From the NCBI GenBank assembly GCA_946401765.1, contig CAMIVJ010000062.1, positions 1-10,746 on the forward strand: 10,746 nt of DNA, read 5' to 3'. Origin of the DNA: an uncultured bacterium (GTDB taxonomy: Bacteria; Verrucomicrobiota; Kiritimatiellia; RFP12; UBA1067). Under the pieces are notes generated by a model, which saw only the letters and a list, made by a program, of their open reading frames with translations, was not told the origin of the DNA and searched no databases. Of this stretch, positions 1-6,709 are shown in pieces; within the stretch, counting starts at the first letter, position 1; every line of letters starts with the position of its first letter. A program made the position numbers and the translations under genes.

Positions 1-2132
1 TAGTTGGAGAGCTTGTTGCCGTCCAAGGTAAACGCGCCGAAGAAGTTCTGGTACGCTCCATTGTTGGCCGTGAGACGCGCGTCGAACTCCGTGATCAGAT
101 CGCGCCGAGGGGCGATGCCGGAATCAAAGTAGCCGCCGCCGTCCGAGTGGACGTATTCTACCTCCTTCGCGTATGGCAGGTTCTCCGTCTGCATCAGGAA
201 GAAGCGGAATCTGGCGTTCACGGCCTTCATCCCGTCGGGAACCGTGTACTCATAGGACGTCATGCCAACAGGAACGTCCGCCACCTTGACGAAGGAGCTC
301 CAGTTGTACTTTGACATTCCGGCGTCGTCTGCGCCATATGCGATGTAGAGCGAATGGGCGGCTGTTCTCCGCCCGCCGAACGTCAGCGTGTAGACGCCTG
401 CGCCTGACGATTCCACATCCATCGTAGGCGCGTCGTTTGCGTCCATCTTCAGCAAATCGCCAAGTTCCATTCCGGCCCTGCCGTTCTCGTAGATGCGGCG
501 GATGTCGTCGTGCGAGAGGCCGCGCGTCCAGAGCGCGAAGTCGTCCACCGCGCCAACGAACTTCTTGCTGTAGTTGCCGTTGCCGTCCTGGCCGATGTAG
601 AACGGGCAGCCGCTTTCAAGCGTGAAGCCGGCGAACGTGCCGGACGCCCAGCCGAGCGTGCCGTCGCTGCGGCCCTGATAGACGGTGATCACGCCGTCGT
701 CGTTGCGCGTTATGGCGTAGAACGTCCAGAGGGATGCCGACTCCACGTCGAACGGATAGAAGTCGAGGCGGCCAGATCCCTGCGTCTGGTTGTTCACGCC
801 GCTGCCGAGGTTCACCCCGGCGCCGACGTAGTAGGTGCTGCCGAGCTGCTTTCTCATGCGCGCGGCAAAGATCATGCCTTTGTCCTTTCCTGTCCAGCCC
901 TTGTTGCCGAAAAGAACGGGGTCGTCGTTGGCATTTGCGGACGATGTCTGCTTTGAAATGTCGTACTTCGCCCAGACGACGGCGGTGAAGCTGCGGTTGG
1001 AGTCCTCGAACGCAAGCGAGGCGGTGTCGGTGCCCGTGAGCTTGAGATACGCCCCGGAGGGGATGTTCAGGGCCTTGCCCACCATGCCGTTTGCAATTAG
1101 CGCAGGCGAGCCGCCTTCCTCCGGCACAACGGAGCTTCCGGCTGCGGCGTTAGCCGTGGTGGATTCGCTGAACGGCAGATATACGGCAAGTCCGTCGTTG
1201 AGAGTGCGCCCTGCCGGCGCCGCAGTGCCGTCGCGCAGCGTCGCCTGGAGGTCGTCAACCGCCACGCCGAAGTGCGCGAGCGCGCTCGCCGCAACGTCGA
1301 AGTTGTACGGATTGCCCGTGATGCGCCCCTGCGTCACGCCCGTTCCCGAGATGACGATCGGAATCGTATGGGCATGGCGGCCGGCGGTTATCGTGCCATG
1401 CTGATTCGAGTAGCCGCCGTGGTCCGAAGTGACGGCGATGAGCCAGTCCTCGTCCGCGAACGTCGGGCGCGAGGCGATCGCGTTCATGCACGCGCCGATG
1501 TAGCCGTCAACCATCGCGACGGCGGCGCGGTATCCGGCGGACATCGGATAATAGTATCCGGCATGCCCTGCGGCGTCAACGGCGTCGATGAAGTAGAGAG
1601 TCGCATCGGGAGCGGCAGCGGAAGCGAGGCGCGATGGAAGCGCCACGGCGTTCTCGGCATCCGTTCCGCCCATGTATTCCACGCCCTCCGTGGGTGCGAG
1701 ATTTCCGTCCGGGCTCCACGAATATACGAAGAGCGCCGTCGCGCCGTCCTTCGCGTCCATGATGCGCTTGAGCCACGTGGGCTTCAAGGAGGAGGTTCCG
1801 CCTTCGAGCTTGGAATTATCCGTCACGCCGTGCTGCGCAGGTGTGTAGCCGGTCGCGATGGATACGTGGTTCGGAGCTGACGAAGGCGCCGAGCCTGGCG
1901 TGATCTCGCCGGTCACGGACCAAGCCGACTTGTAGCCCGGCTGCCACTTTCCGGCGCGTAGGCGCTCTAAGTTCGGCATTTCGCCGGTCTCGACAGCATC
2001 GGCGCGAAGGCCGTCCACCATCACCACAAGCGTCATCGGACGCTTTGCTCCGTCGGCAAACGCCGGCAACATCGCCGCTGAAGCCACTGTAAAAGCCCAA
2101 GCGGCAACCCTATTTGCGAACTTGAATCTCAT
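1..2132 (-). CDS. Secreted alkaline-phosphatase-superfamily phosphodiesterase/phosphatase with LamG domain (C-terminus beyond window)
   Basis: This frame is open from the ATG at 2132-2130 to the left edge (710 codons, no stop), so the gene is partial. Residues 1-26 form a Sec signal peptide: basic start, hydrophobic core, AFA/D cleavage site. Residues about 33-290 look like a nucleotide pyrophosphatase/phosphodiesterase-type catalytic core. Visible motifs are MVDGLR (metal ligand D40), SAPNH (probable nucleophile S85, where NPP enzymes usually have Thr), DAAGH (D186, H190), SDHGG (D237, H238) and QHG (H245). Residues about 315-550 resemble a LamG/concanavalin-like fold, ending in the typical VDDFALW...IRRIY pattern. 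A linker module follows, and from about 655 a second domain with a Y(F/I)DSGI-type opening, common in surface proteins of Verrucomicrobia-like gut bacteria. The enzyme is probably exported and bound to glycans or the cell surface. The substrate (phosphodiester, phosphomonoester or sulfate) cannot be told. Its own promoter lies upstream, and a CAGGG ribosome-binding site sits 7 nt before the start. Confidence 0.85.
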   Translation of the reverse strand, partial: MRFKFANRVAAWAFTVASAAMLPAFADGAKRPMTLVVMVDGLRADAVETGEMPNLERLRAGKWQPGYKSAWSVTGEITPGSAPSSAPNHVSIATGYTPAQHGVTDNSKLEGGTSSLKPTWLKRIMDAKDGATALFVYSWSPDGNLAPTEGVEYMGGTDAENAVALPSRLASAAAPDATLYFIDAVDAAGHAGYYYPMSAGYRAAVAMVDGYIGACMNAIASRPTFADEDWLIAVTSDHGGYSNQHGTITAGRHAHTIPIVISGTGVTQGRITGNPYNFDVAASALAHFGVAVDDLQATLRDGTAAPAGRTLNDGLAVYLPFSESTTANAAAGSSVVPEEGGSPALIANGMVGKALNIPSGAYLKLTGTDTASLAFEDSNRSFTAVVWAKYDISKQTSSANANDDPVLFGNKGWTGKDKGMIFAARMRKQLGSTYYVGAGVNLGSGVNNQTQGSGRLDFYPFDVESASLWTFYAITRNDDGVITVYQGRSDGTLGWASGTFAGFTLESGCPFYIGQDGNGNYSKKFVGAVDDFALWTRGLSHDDIRRIYENGRAGMELGDLLKMDANDAPTMDVESSGAGVYTLTFGGRRTAAHSLYIAYGADDAGMSKYNWSSFVKVADVPVGMTSYEYTVPDGMKAVNARFRFFLMQTENLPYAKEVEYVHSDGGGYFDSGIAPRRDLITEFDARLTANNGAYQNFFGAFTLDGNKLSN

Positions 2133-2199
2133 GACAACGCCCTGCTTGATCTCGTTCTTGTTTTCCGGCGCAGCTGGGACTACCCGCCTGTCCAACCGG

Positions 2200-2241
2200 A
2201 GCCACACTAAATTCCAGCCCCCGCCAGAATAACGTGTGGCT
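2200..2241 (-). promoter_or_regulatory. Hairpin at the 5' end of the phosphatase leader
   Basis: AGCCACAC (2241-2234 on the minus strand) pairs perfectly with GTGTGGCT (2207-2200), giving an 8-bp stem around a G-rich 26-nt loop. The upstream -10 box predicts a transcription start near 2240-2242, so the stem would sit almost exactly at the mRNA 5' end. The remaining leader to the ATG at 2132 is about 70 nt, with a weaker GGAC/GTCC pairing. There is no U tract, so it is not an intrinsic terminator. It could stabilise the 5' end or regulate expression. I do not recognise a known riboswitch class. Confidence 0.45.
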
Positions 2242-2246
2242 TCATA

Positions 2247-2275
2247 ATTATACCAAGGACCTTCCCATGTTGCAA
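2247..2275 (-). promoter_or_regulatory. Sigma-70-type promoter of the phosphatase gene
   Basis: On the minus strand, a -35 TTGCAA (2275-2270) is followed by a 17-bp spacer and a consensus -10 TATAAT (2252-2247). TGG immediately precedes the -10, making it an extended -10. The predicted start is near 2240, giving a leader of about 108 nt. The stretch from here to the miaA stop at 2353 holds no gene or convincing terminator, so read-through from miaA is possible. Confidence 0.75.
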
Positions 2276-2352
2276 GCACCTGACTCAAACGGTCGCTGGG
2301 GCTGGAGGTGGCTGACAACGCATACGGCCCCGATCCGAGGCAGCCCTAGTCG

Positions 2353-3081
2353 CTAGGCGCCAAGCACCAACTCCCAAGGCCCGTGCCGACGCCATACGAG
2401 GTCAACGGCCGCGGCAGTGTCCTCGGCGGTGCCGCCCGCGGGAACGTAGATCGGAGTGGACTGGTGGCGGAACCAAGTGTCCTGCCGCTTCGCGAGCTGG
2501 CGCGTGCGCACAAGTATTTTCTCACGCACGGACTCGACGGGAAGCCCTTCGATGAACTCCTTGTAGCCGATCGCGGCGGAGGCGGTGTCGGACCAGACAG
2601 GATACACGCGGCGCAGTTCGGCGACTTCCGCCGCCAGGCCGTCCATGAACATCGCGTCCAGGCGGCTCTCAATGCGCTCGTGCAGGCGCGCGCGAGGCAT
2701 CTGAAGGACGGGATACTCCGGCGGAGGGAACGTCCACTCCCTGTCGAGGCCGCGAAGGAGCGCGGAGAAGTAGAGCCCCGTTCCGCCCACCACAACCACT
2801 GGACGATCCGCGGGCAGCGCGGAAAGCCATTCGGCGGCGGCGCGAAGCCATGCTCCCGACGAGAAATGCTCGGCGGGCGTCACTATGTCAACGCCGCCCA
2901 TGCAGAACTCTTCGCGCTCCTCGCGCGAAGGCTTTGCCGTGCCAAGGTCCATGCCGCGGTACACGAGCATTGAATCGGCGCTGAGGATCGCGGCGCCGCG
3001 CGCACGCGCCAGGATGGCGGCCGCGGCGGACTTTCCGCTCGCGGTGGGACCGGCGAGAAGATATGCCTCACGCTTCGTCAT
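2353..3081 (-). CDS. miaA: tRNA dimethylallyltransferase, compact form
   Basis: MiaA transfers an isopentenyl group from DMAPP to the N6 of A37 in tRNAs reading UNN codons; it is cytoplasmic. The 242-residue protein has the P-loop GPTASGKS (11-18), the DSMLVYRGMDLGTAKP segment with D36 (36-51), GGTGLYF (99-105) and the C-terminal TRQLAKRQDTWFR block (193-205). These are the family signatures. The usual length is about 300 residues. Here the sequence runs almost directly from GLYFSALLRGL (102-112) to the RLHERIESR helix (132-140), so about 60-70 residues of the helical insertion (swinging) domain, including the R-x-x-RALEV region, are absent. The ATG at 3081 gives a 14-nt overlap with the lspA end. 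An upstream in-frame extension to 3132 lies wholly inside lspA and is unlikely. It is the last gene of the greA operon. Function is likely but not certain given the missing domain. Confidence 0.88.
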   Translation of the reverse strand: MTKREAYLLAGPTASGKSAAAAILARARGAAILSADSMLVYRGMDLGTAKPSREEREEFCMGGVDIVTPAEHFSSGAWLRAAAEWLSALPADRPVVVVGGTGLYFSALLRGLDREWTFPPPEYPVLQMPRARLHERIESRLDAMFMDGLAAEVAELRRVYPVWSDTASAAIGYKEFIEGLPVESVREKILVRTRQLAKRQDTWFRHQSTPIYVPAGGTAEDTAAAVDLVWRRHGPWELVLGA

Positions 3082-3571
3082 CGCACTCGCCGTCCATGCG
3101 CTTCGGGCTGCCGCTTTTGGCGAAGAGTCCATGGACTATCAGAATGGCGGCGGCTACGGTGATGAAGGAATCGGCCACGTTGAACACAGGGAAGTGATGC
3201 ACGCCCCAGTGGAAGTCGAACATATCCACCACGCAGCCGCGCGAAAGCCGGTCCACGAGATTGCCGATCACTCCGGCGTACAGCAGCACCTCGGCTGCGG
3301 CGCCCCATCCGCCCGGCGGGAATATCGACTTGCGCTTCCACACCATCATGCCAAGGGCGAAGAACGCGAAGATCGCGAGCGGCCACACATGGCCCTGCAG
3401 CATGCCCCAGGCGCAGCCGCGGTTCTCGACGTAAGCGAGATTGAAGAATCCGTCAACCACCACGCGCGGGGGACGCCCCTTGAGAAACGACACTGCCGCC
3501 ACCTTGGCGGCCTGGTCAAAGAAGAGCAGGTTCGCCACGGCAGCGGCGGTTATCACCAGGCGTCGCAGCAT
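3068..3571 (-). CDS. lspA: Lipoprotein signal peptidase (signal peptidase II)
   Basis: LspA is an inner-membrane aspartyl protease that cleaves the signal peptide from diacylglyceryl-modified prolipoproteins. The 167-residue product matches the usual family length and has about four hydrophobic segments (about 5-18, 62-78, 90-105 and 130-153). The conserved blocks are FNLAYVENRGCAWG (43-56), GNLVDRLSRGCVVDMFD (103-119) with probable catalytic D116, and FNVAD (130-134) with D134. Together D116 and D134 form the expected dyad. The start at 3571 is chosen because its ATG overlaps the stop of the preceding gene as TGATG, a form that suggests translational coupling. An ATG-initiated extension to 3673 would only read through that upstream gene. 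The dksA-lspA order is, from memory, shared with Chlamydia. Confidence 0.95.
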   Translation of the reverse strand: MLRRLVITAAAVANLLFFDQAAKVAAVSFLKGRPPRVVVDGFFNLAYVENRGCAWGMLQGHVWPLAIFAFFALGMMVWKRKSIFPPGGWGAAAEVLLYAGVIGNLVDRLSRGCVVDMFDFHWGVHHFPVFNVADSFITVAAAILIVHGLFAKSGSPKRMDGECDDEA

Positions 3572-4389
3572 CAGCGTTTTCCGTATGGACTTTCCATCGC
3601 CGTCTGGCATTCCATGCATGTGTGCACGAAAGGCAGATTCATGAGGCGCGGCTTGCGGATGAGCTGGCCGCACATCTCGCAGATTCCGTAGGTGCCGTCG
3701 GCAATGCGCTGAAGGGCCTCGTCGATCTTCTGTACGATCTTGTTGTGCGAATCGACCTGGGTGAGGTTCTGGAGGCGCATGAACGCGTCGGATCCATCCT
3801 CATCCTCGCGAATGCGGTCGTCGGCCTGCTCAAGGGCGATGCTGCGCAGCGTCTCGGACTGTCCCAGAGCCTCCTGCCGCAGCAGGATGAGACGACGCCG
3901 GAACTCGTCGAGGTCGGCCTCCGAGAACTGCATGGTGTTCTGCCCCTTCGCGCGTGACGTCGGGCGGCGCGAGAGTTTCATGTCCGTCGCGCTGCGCTCC
4001 CTGGCCATGCGAGAGTCATCCTCCCTCTGGCGCTTCTTCATGCTCTCGGCGAAGGCGAAGGCGAGGTCCTGGCTGCGGTTTTCGAAGGCTGGAGCCGGCT
4101 CGGGCTTCTTGGCCACGGGCTTGGCGGGCTTCTTGCTGATCACCGTGATTGGCTTGCGGACAAAATCCCTGCGGGACTTCTTGGCGGCATCGGCCGCAGA
4201 CTCCGTCTCGGGCGCAGTCTTCTTCGCGGAGGGCTTCTTCGCTGGAGCCTTCTTCTCTGGCGCCTTCTTCTCAGACGCCTTCTTCACGGACACCTTCTTC
4301 GCGGAACTGGCCGCTTTCGCTGGCACCTTCTTCGCCGCCGGCTTCTTGCCGGACTTCTTGCTTGCGGGGGGTGGTTTCGGTTTGCTCAT
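3571..4389 (-). CDS. dksA: DksA/TraR-family regulator with histone-like Lys/Ala/Pro-rich N-terminal tail
   Basis: The C-terminal about 120 residues (about 153-272) are DksA-like: a charged coiled coil, an acidic turn (DDRIREDEDGSD, which may correspond to the coiled-coil tip), then a C4 zinc finger with C237, C240, C258 and C261 (C-x2-C-x17-C-x2-C). DksA proteins insert the coiled coil into the RNA polymerase secondary channel and alter initiation, often with ppGpp. Residues 1 to about 105 are low-complexity and strongly basic, with AKKxPAKK-like repeats resembling histone H1 or the chlamydial histone Hc2 tails. Standard DksA is about 150 residues; this protein has 272. The ATG at 4389 is preferred because GAGGA lies 9 nt upstream; the longer form starting at 4452 would overlap greA. 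The gene follows greA by 28 bp and is coupled to lspA. DNA binding by the tail is inferred. Whether it is a true DksA or another TraR/DksA zinc-finger paralogue cannot be told. Confidence 0.88.
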   Translation of the reverse strand: MSKPKPPPASKKSGKKPAAKKVPAKAASSAKKVSVKKASEKKAPEKKAPAKKPSAKKTAPETESAADAAKKSRRDFVRKPITVISKKPAKPVAKKPEPAPAFENRSQDLAFAFAESMKKRQREDDSRMARERSATDMKLSRRPTSRAKGQNTMQFSEADLDEFRRRLILLRQEALGQSETLRSIALEQADDRIREDEDGSDAFMRLQNLTQVDSHNKIVQKIDEALQRIADGTYGICEMCGQLIRKPRLMNLPFVHTCMECQTAMESPYGKR

Positions 4390-4399
4390 GTTGCAACAT
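4388..4399. repeat. 12-bp perfect palindrome at the dksA start
   Basis: ATGTTGCAACAT is a perfect palindrome that includes the first two bases of the dksA start codon and lies just after its ribosome-binding site. In RNA it could form only a 4-bp stem with a tetraloop. It may be an operator-like site or chance. Confidence 0.3.
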
Positions 4400-4417
4400 C
4401 CTCGTTTTATAAAGCGA

Positions 4418-6604
4418 TCAGGAAACCTCGGGCGAAGCTGCCAACCAGGCACGCACTTCGTCGGAAATCACGCCTACGGCCTTGATCTTGGCCTCTGAGG
4501 CCCTGCCGTCCGCGTCGGTGATTTCAACAGTGTCGCCCGGGCGCTTGCCCATGAAGGACTCCGCCAGGCGGGTTTTGCTGGATATGATGCCGCGCTCGAT
4601 GTCGTTGTCCCACTCGCCGAGCACGGTGTACGTGCGCTCCGCGCCGTCAGCCGCCACGATGGTAACGCTCGAGCCAGGCACCACGGCCTCGGGCGCCGTC
4701 ACGTCGGAGAAGTCGACCGCCTTGACGACGTTGAGATCCTCCTGCATGAGCGTCTGCTTCTGCAGAAGCGCGCGCTGCTCGTCCTTTGCGTACTGGTATT
4801 CTGCGTTTTCGCTGAGGTCGCCGTAGCTTCTGGCCGACTCGATGCGCTTCGTGTTCGCCGGGATTTCCACGTTGATGAGATGTTCGTACGCGGCCTGGCG
4901 CTCTGCGTAGGAACGGCGAGACGTGATCCGCTCCGCCTTCTTGACCTCGGCCTTCTTCTCAAGGCGCGTGGAGAGCTCGGGCGCAATCTGCGTCATGCGC
5001 ACAACGATCATGTGGTGCGTGGAGGGGTCCCACGCGATCGACGCCTGGAAGCGCTCGAAGAAGAGGGCCTTCTGGTCGGAATTGAGCTGCTCGAGCGTCG
5101 ATGCGAGCCATTTCTTGTCCGCGAAGAGGCGGCGGATCATGTTCTGCATGCGCAGCTTTTCGCCGCCCTGCCTGCCTTCGCCGAGGGCAATCGCGTGCGT
5201 GAGGATCACCACGAGAGGCGGAAGCTGCGGCCAGGCCTTGAAGGATTCGTAGCGGCCCAGCACCAGCGTGACGAGGGTGGCGGGGGCAGACGGGCTCTTG
5301 AGGAGCTCGGCAACCTTGGCGCGGCAGACTTCGTCGTCCTTGAACGCCGCTATGGTCTCGCCGAGGAAGGTGAAGCACATTCTGGGCAGCGCCTCAAGGA
5401 GAACGCCTCTTGCCTCCTCGCGGTTCTCGGCCACGAGGAATGCGACGAGAGAGCCTACGTCGCGCGCGGGGAGAGTGCGCGCGGCTGCGATGTAGCGCTC
5501 CTCGCCGGAGACGTCCTTTGCCCACAGATAGGCGCGCACCTTGGCGAGGCTGGTGGGCTTCTCGAGCTTCTGCAGGTCGCCGTCGAGCTTGAGGTCGCCG
5601 ATGCAGAACGCGATGCGCGCATAGAGGGCGTCGTCCACGCCGCGCGCGCCCTTGAGGGCGTATGCGAGACGGTCCACGATCGTGGCGCGGCGGTTGTCGG
5701 GCATGCCCTTGAGGCGGCCGGCGGACTGCATTTCGCGCACGCTGGAGAGAATACTCTTGGGATCCTTCATCTGGGCGAAGGCGGTGAACCACGCGTCGCC
5801 GTACTCCTCGTCGGCGGCCTTGACGTGTATGGGATCGGTGCGGCGCGTGGGGATCTCCACGCACTTGTCCTGCCTGAGATCGGCGCGGGCGCGCTCCCAG
5901 AACTTCTTCCATTCGGCGCTTCTCACGAAGCCGTTCTGCGCGCAGAGCTCCTCAAGGCGCGTGATGGGCATGTCGCCGAAGCTGGAGAGCATGGCCCTCA
6001 CGAAGTCGCCGGGCTTATCCTTTATCATCATCTCCACGCGGGCTGGATCCGCCTTGCGAGTGACGAGAATGTGGCTTTCGGGCGCGACCTTGAGCGTCTC
6101 GCACGCGGCGTCGTAGGTGAACTGGTGGCCGCGGCGCGGCGGGCTGAAGAAGTCCACTGTCACGCGGCGGTTGAAGTAGTCGATGCGCTGTATCTCGCCA
6201 AGGCCCCACGCGGCGCTCAGAACGAGCATGTGGGGATGGAAGGCCACGAGGCATCCAAGGCGGGCAAGCGCCTCGCGGAGGGAACGAGAGCCGAAGCCCA
6301 CGCTGTCGATAAAGGACATCAGCAGCCGGTCCTTGGTGGTCTTGCGCAGAGTGTCGTGCACCATCTGCGCCGCCGTCGTCTGAAGAGTCTTCTCGATAAG
6401 CTCCCAGCTGGCCGACATGAACGAATAGGCGCCCTCAAAGTCGCACGCGGCTTTATCATACGCCTGCAGCACAAGATTCACCCAATCTCTGCTCTTGGAG
6501 GTCGGCGCTTCGGCAAGCAGCTCCGCCAGCTCCTTCGCCGCATACGGCGGCTTGTCAATCAGCTCCAACAACCGAGCTTCCAGCTCTTCGACCGTCTTCT
6601 TCAT
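4418..6604 (-). CDS. greA: Transcription elongation factor GreA, long form with large N-terminal extension
   Basis: The C-terminal about 160 residues of this 728-residue protein are a GreA/GreB domain. A coiled coil contains GDLSENAEY (595-603) followed by AKDEQ; D596 and E599 match the acidic tip residues that position Mg2+ for transcript cleavage by backtracked RNA polymerase. The C-terminal FKBP-like domain includes RLAESFMGKRPGD (672-684). The first about 550 residues are not part of ordinary GreA (about 158 residues). They look mainly helical and soluble, with no signal peptide or motif I recognise. Chlamydial GreA is, from memory, similarly long (about 715 residues), so this architecture fits PVC bacteria rather than a chance fusion. 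The ATG at 6604 has AAAGGG 6 nt upstream; a TTG at 6631 is less likely. It is the first gene of a four-gene operon with its own promoter. Confidence 0.92.
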   Translation of the reverse strand: MKKTVEELEARLLELIDKPPYAAKELAELLAEAPTSKSRDWVNLVLQAYDKAACDFEGAYSFMSASWELIEKTLQTTAAQMVHDTLRKTTKDRLLMSFIDSVGFGSRSLREALARLGCLVAFHPHMLVLSAAWGLGEIQRIDYFNRRVTVDFFSPPRRGHQFTYDAACETLKVAPESHILVTRKADPARVEMMIKDKPGDFVRAMLSSFGDMPITRLEELCAQNGFVRSAEWKKFWERARADLRQDKCVEIPTRRTDPIHVKAADEEYGDAWFTAFAQMKDPKSILSSVREMQSAGRLKGMPDNRRATIVDRLAYALKGARGVDDALYARIAFCIGDLKLDGDLQKLEKPTSLAKVRAYLWAKDVSGEERYIAAARTLPARDVGSLVAFLVAENREEARGVLLEALPRMCFTFLGETIAAFKDDEVCRAKVAELLKSPSAPATLVTLVLGRYESFKAWPQLPPLVVILTHAIALGEGRQGGEKLRMQNMIRRLFADKKWLASTLEQLNSDQKALFFERFQASIAWDPSTHHMIVVRMTQIAPELSTRLEKKAEVKKAERITSRRSYAERQAAYEHLINVEIPANTKRIESARSYGDLSENAEYQYAKDEQRALLQKQTLMQEDLNVVKAVDFSDVTAPEAVVPGSSVTIVAADGAERTYTVLGEWDNDIERGIISSKTRLAESFMGKRPGDTVEITDADGRASEAKIKAVGVISDEVRAWLAASPEVS

Positions 6605-6657
6605 TGAAACCCTTTCTTCTTTTCTCTGCAATCACGCTCTCGAAAAAGCAGTTGGAT

Positions 6658-6686
6658 AGTATAGCAAAATATACGTCAGAGCGCAA
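6658..6686 (-). promoter_or_regulatory. Sigma-70-type promoter of the greA-dksA-lspA-miaA operon
   Basis: On the minus strand, a -35 TTGCGC (6686-6681), a 17-bp spacer and a -10 TATACT (6663-6658) with TGC directly before it (extended -10). The predicted start is near 6651, about 47 nt before the greA ATG. It lies just past the sulfatase stop. No terminator separates the two, so some read-through from the upstream operon is possible. Confidence 0.75.
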
Positions 6687-6709
6687 TTGCCCAGTTTGAA
6701 AAACACTGA

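Noticed and set aside
2207..2245. 12-codon upstream reading frame (ATG at 2245) before the phosphatase gene
   Set aside because: Its ATG lies between the -10 box and the predicted start, so it would not be in the transcript, and there is no ribosome-binding site.
2299..2346. GGGCTG/CAGCCC pairing after miaA as a terminator
   Set aside because: The 6-bp stem has a loop of about 36 nt and no following U run.
3571..3673. Longer LspA starting at 3673
   Set aside because: The extra 34 residues are the dksA zinc-finger region read in another frame; the TGATG junction at 3571 gives the normal LspA N-terminus.
4880..6607. 575-codon plus-strand open frame opposite greA
   Set aside because: It is a mirror of greA in GC-rich sequence; its product shows no family motif, while the minus strand encodes a clear GreA domain.
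6692..6708. Possible terminator after the sulfatase (CAGT/ACTG)
   Set aside because: Only four clean base pairs and no U tract; it also overlaps the region just upstream of the greA promoter.
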